Assembly (NCBI GenBank): GCA_026392265.1
Contig: JAPLCL010000185.1
Span: forward strand, 1 to 5,970
From: Actinomycetota bacterium
GTDB taxonomy: Bacteria; Actinomycetota; Thermoleophilia; UBA2241
DNA: 5,970 nt
Reading direction: 5' to 3'
Notes under the pieces: model-generated
Told to the model about the DNA's origin: nothing
Seen by the model: the letters and a program-made list of their open reading frames with translations, nothing else
Database searches by the model: none
Shown: piece after piece, positions 4,527 through 5,970 of the stretch
How the letters are laid out: each line of letters opens with the position of its first letter
Position numbering within the stretch: the stretch's first letter is position 1
Translations under genes and position numbers: made by a program

Positions 4527-5970
4527 ATGACGCACCTCGTTCCGCCGTCCGTCAGCCGCCTTCCGCGACGCCTCCTCCTGCTGGTGGCCGCCGCGGTCCT
4601 TGGAGCCGGCCTCGTGTGGGGGCTGGGCAGCGCGCTCGCCGCCGCTCCCAGCGCGTCCCCCCCCGCCGACAAGACCACGCTGCGCATCGCCTGGACCAAC
4701 GACCCCGACAACCTCAATCCGTTCATCGGCGCCGAGACCTCGTCGTACGAGATCTGGATGCTCAACTACGACTTCCTCGTCGGCTACAGTCTCGATCTGG
4801 AGCCCACTCCCGATCTCGCCACCTCGTGGGAAGTGTCCGCCGACGGCAAGGTGTGGACCTTCCACCTGCGCGAGGGCGTCACCTGGCAGGACGGAGTGGC
4901 GTTCACGGCCAAGGACGTCGCCTTCACGTACAACTACATCATCGACAACCAGATGGGCGCGTACTCCAGCCTCACGACGTTCATCGACAAGGTCGTGGCC
5001 ATCGACGACACCACGGTCGAGATCAGGTGCACCAAGCCGAAGGCGAACATCCTGCGCACCTGGATCCCCATCCTGCCGGAGCACGTTTGGGCCGAGGTCA
5101 AGCCTGCCTTCGCGGGCGCCGGCTACCGCAACAAGCCGCCGATCGTCGGCACGGGCCCGTTCCAGGTCACCGAGGTCAAGAAGGGCGACTACGTGAGGAT
5201 GGTCGCCAACCCCACGTTCTGGGGCAAGAAGCCCACCATCGACGAGATCCTGTTCGTCACCTACCAGAACCCGGACACGATGACCCAGGACCTGCTGTCC
5301 GGCACGGTCGATGCGGCCTGGGGTATACCGTCGGCGCAGTTCCCCAAGGTCAGCACCTCTGAGGGCATGGAGGCGATCGCCTACAACCTGCTCACCTGGG
5401 ACTACCTTTCGATGAACTGCTACGCGGGCGAGAGCCGCGGCAACCCCGTGCTCAAGGACGTCGCCTTCCGTCAGGCCCTCAACTGGGGCATCGACCGGCA
5501 GCGCATCGTCGATCTCGCCTGGGCGGGCAAGGGAGCGCCCGGGTCGACGATCATGACGCCCGACTCGTGGGTCGATCCCGACTTCCACTGGCAGCCGCCG
5601 CCTGACCAGCTGTTCGTCTACGACCCGGCCAAGGCCAAGGACCTTCTGGACGCTGCCGGCTACAAGGACGGCGACGGCGACGGAATCCGTGAGGGCAAGG
5701 ATGGCAAGCCCATCAAGCTGCGCCTGTGGGCGCGCGCCGAATCACCGGAGAGCCAGAAGACCGGCAGCCTGCTCACCGGCTGGTTCCGCGATCTGGGGCT
5801 GAAGATCGAGTACCAGGTCATGGACGACGGCATCTACTACGACAGCATCTGGGGCTATGAGGGCGACACGTACAGCCCCGACTTCGACATGTATCTCTGG
5901 GACTGGGACGGCTACGCCGATCCGGGCGACACGCTGGCAAGCTTCATCACGTCGCAGATCGAGAACTGGA
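4527..5970 (+). CDS. Peptide/nickel-type ABC transporter solute-binding protein, 3' end missing
   Basis: The frame is open from ATG 4527 to the window end, giving 481 codons. It is an extracellular solute-binding protein of family 5 (DppA/OppA/NikA type), which captures oligopeptides or related compounds outside the membrane for an ABC importer. Residues 1-40 form a signal peptide: basic region with R11, R14 and R15, hydrophobic core about 16-33, and a signal peptidase I site near ALA|A at 38/39. No lipobox cysteine is present. Family features follow in order: LRIAWTNDPDNLNP, LATSWEVSADGKVWTFHLREG (from 97), FTAKDVAFTYNY, GTGPFQV (from 208), NPTFWGKKPTIDEI, VLKDVAFRQALNWGIDRQRIV, and DPAKAKDLLDAAGY. 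A DGDGDG loop at 381-386 resembles a calcium-binding loop and is common in this family. Roughly the last 100 or more residues are outside the window. The ribosome site is weak (GGGTG near 4517-4521), so translation may depend on coupling to the gene ending at 4512. Permease and ATPase genes would be expected downstream. Confidence 0.9.
   Translation, partial: MTHLVPPSVSRLPRRLLLLVAAAVLGAGLVWGLGSALAAAPSASPPADKTTLRIAWTNDPDNLNPFIGAETSSYEIWMLNYDFLVGYSLDLEPTPDLATSWEVSADGKVWTFHLREGVTWQDGVAFTAKDVAFTYNYIIDNQMGAYSSLTTFIDKVVAIDDTTVEIRCTKPKANILRTWIPILPEHVWAEVKPAFAGAGYRNKPPIVGTGPFQVTEVKKGDYVRMVANPTFWGKKPTIDEILFVTYQNPDTMTQDLLSGTVDAAWGIPSAQFPKVSTSEGMEAIAYNLLTWDYLSMNCYAGESRGNPVLKDVAFRQALNWGIDRQRIVDLAWAGKGAPGSTIMTPDSWVDPDFHWQPPPDQLFVYDPAKAKDLLDAAGYKDGDGDGIREGKDGKPIKLRLWARAESPESQKTGSLLTGWFRDLGLKIEYQVMDDGIYYDSIWGYEGDTYSPDFDMYLWDWDGYADPGDTLASFITSQIENW

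Noticed and set aside
4265..5362. Plus-strand alternative frame overlapping the oxidoreductase and binding-protein genes, and the minus-strand frame 4485-5588
   Set aside because: Both are Arg/Pro/His-rich out-of-frame readings. The frame from 4527 carries the complete family-5 binding-protein signature and a signal peptide.

Overview
The window is a GC-rich bacterial chromosomal segment with all six recognisable genes on the + strand. Two are cut by the window edges. GC-rich third codon positions leave long open frames on the opposite strand, which I treat as shadows. The split (two-subunit) glycine decarboxylase, the saccharopine-dehydrogenase-like protein and the overall composition fit an actinobacterial lineage such as Coriobacteriia or Thermoleophilia. 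That placement is inference from remembered family resemblance, not a search.

Layout. Bases 1-210 are the 3' end of gcvPB (glycine cleavage P-protein, subunit 2). It is followed at short spacing by a small four-helix membrane protein of unknown function (223-684) and an NAD-kinase-like protein of the ATP-NAD kinase/AcoX group (695-1891, TTG start). The spacing (12 and 10 bases) and Shine-Dalgarno sequences overlapping the preceding stop codons indicate one operon, the tail of a glycine cleavage operon. After a 106-base gap comes a stand-alone protein with two PAS domains and what looks like the beginning of a GAF-like domain, with no output domain (1998-3071). A 142-base intergenic region (3072-3213) follows. 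It is locally AT-rich and holds a perfect TTGACA box, a short inverted repeat and a strong hairpin in the presumed mRNA leader. It precedes a saccharopine-dehydrogenase-family oxidoreductase (3214-4512). Fourteen bases later a secreted extracellular solute-binding protein of a peptide/nickel (Opp/Dpp-type) ABC transporter begins (4527) and runs off the window end.

How the parts may work together. The first block concerns glycine oxidation and, by context, NAD(P) metabolism. The last block pairs an amino-acid-type oxidoreductase with a peptide- or amino-acid-derivative-binding protein, suggesting uptake and oxidation of an amino-acid-like compound under one promoter. I see no CRISPR array, tRNA, rRNA, mobile element or clear sign of recent transfer. 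I found no convincing new multi-gene system. The items most worth a second look are the structured leader at 3136-3209, the output-less PAS protein, and the unknown membrane protein between gcvPB and the NAD-kinase-like gene.
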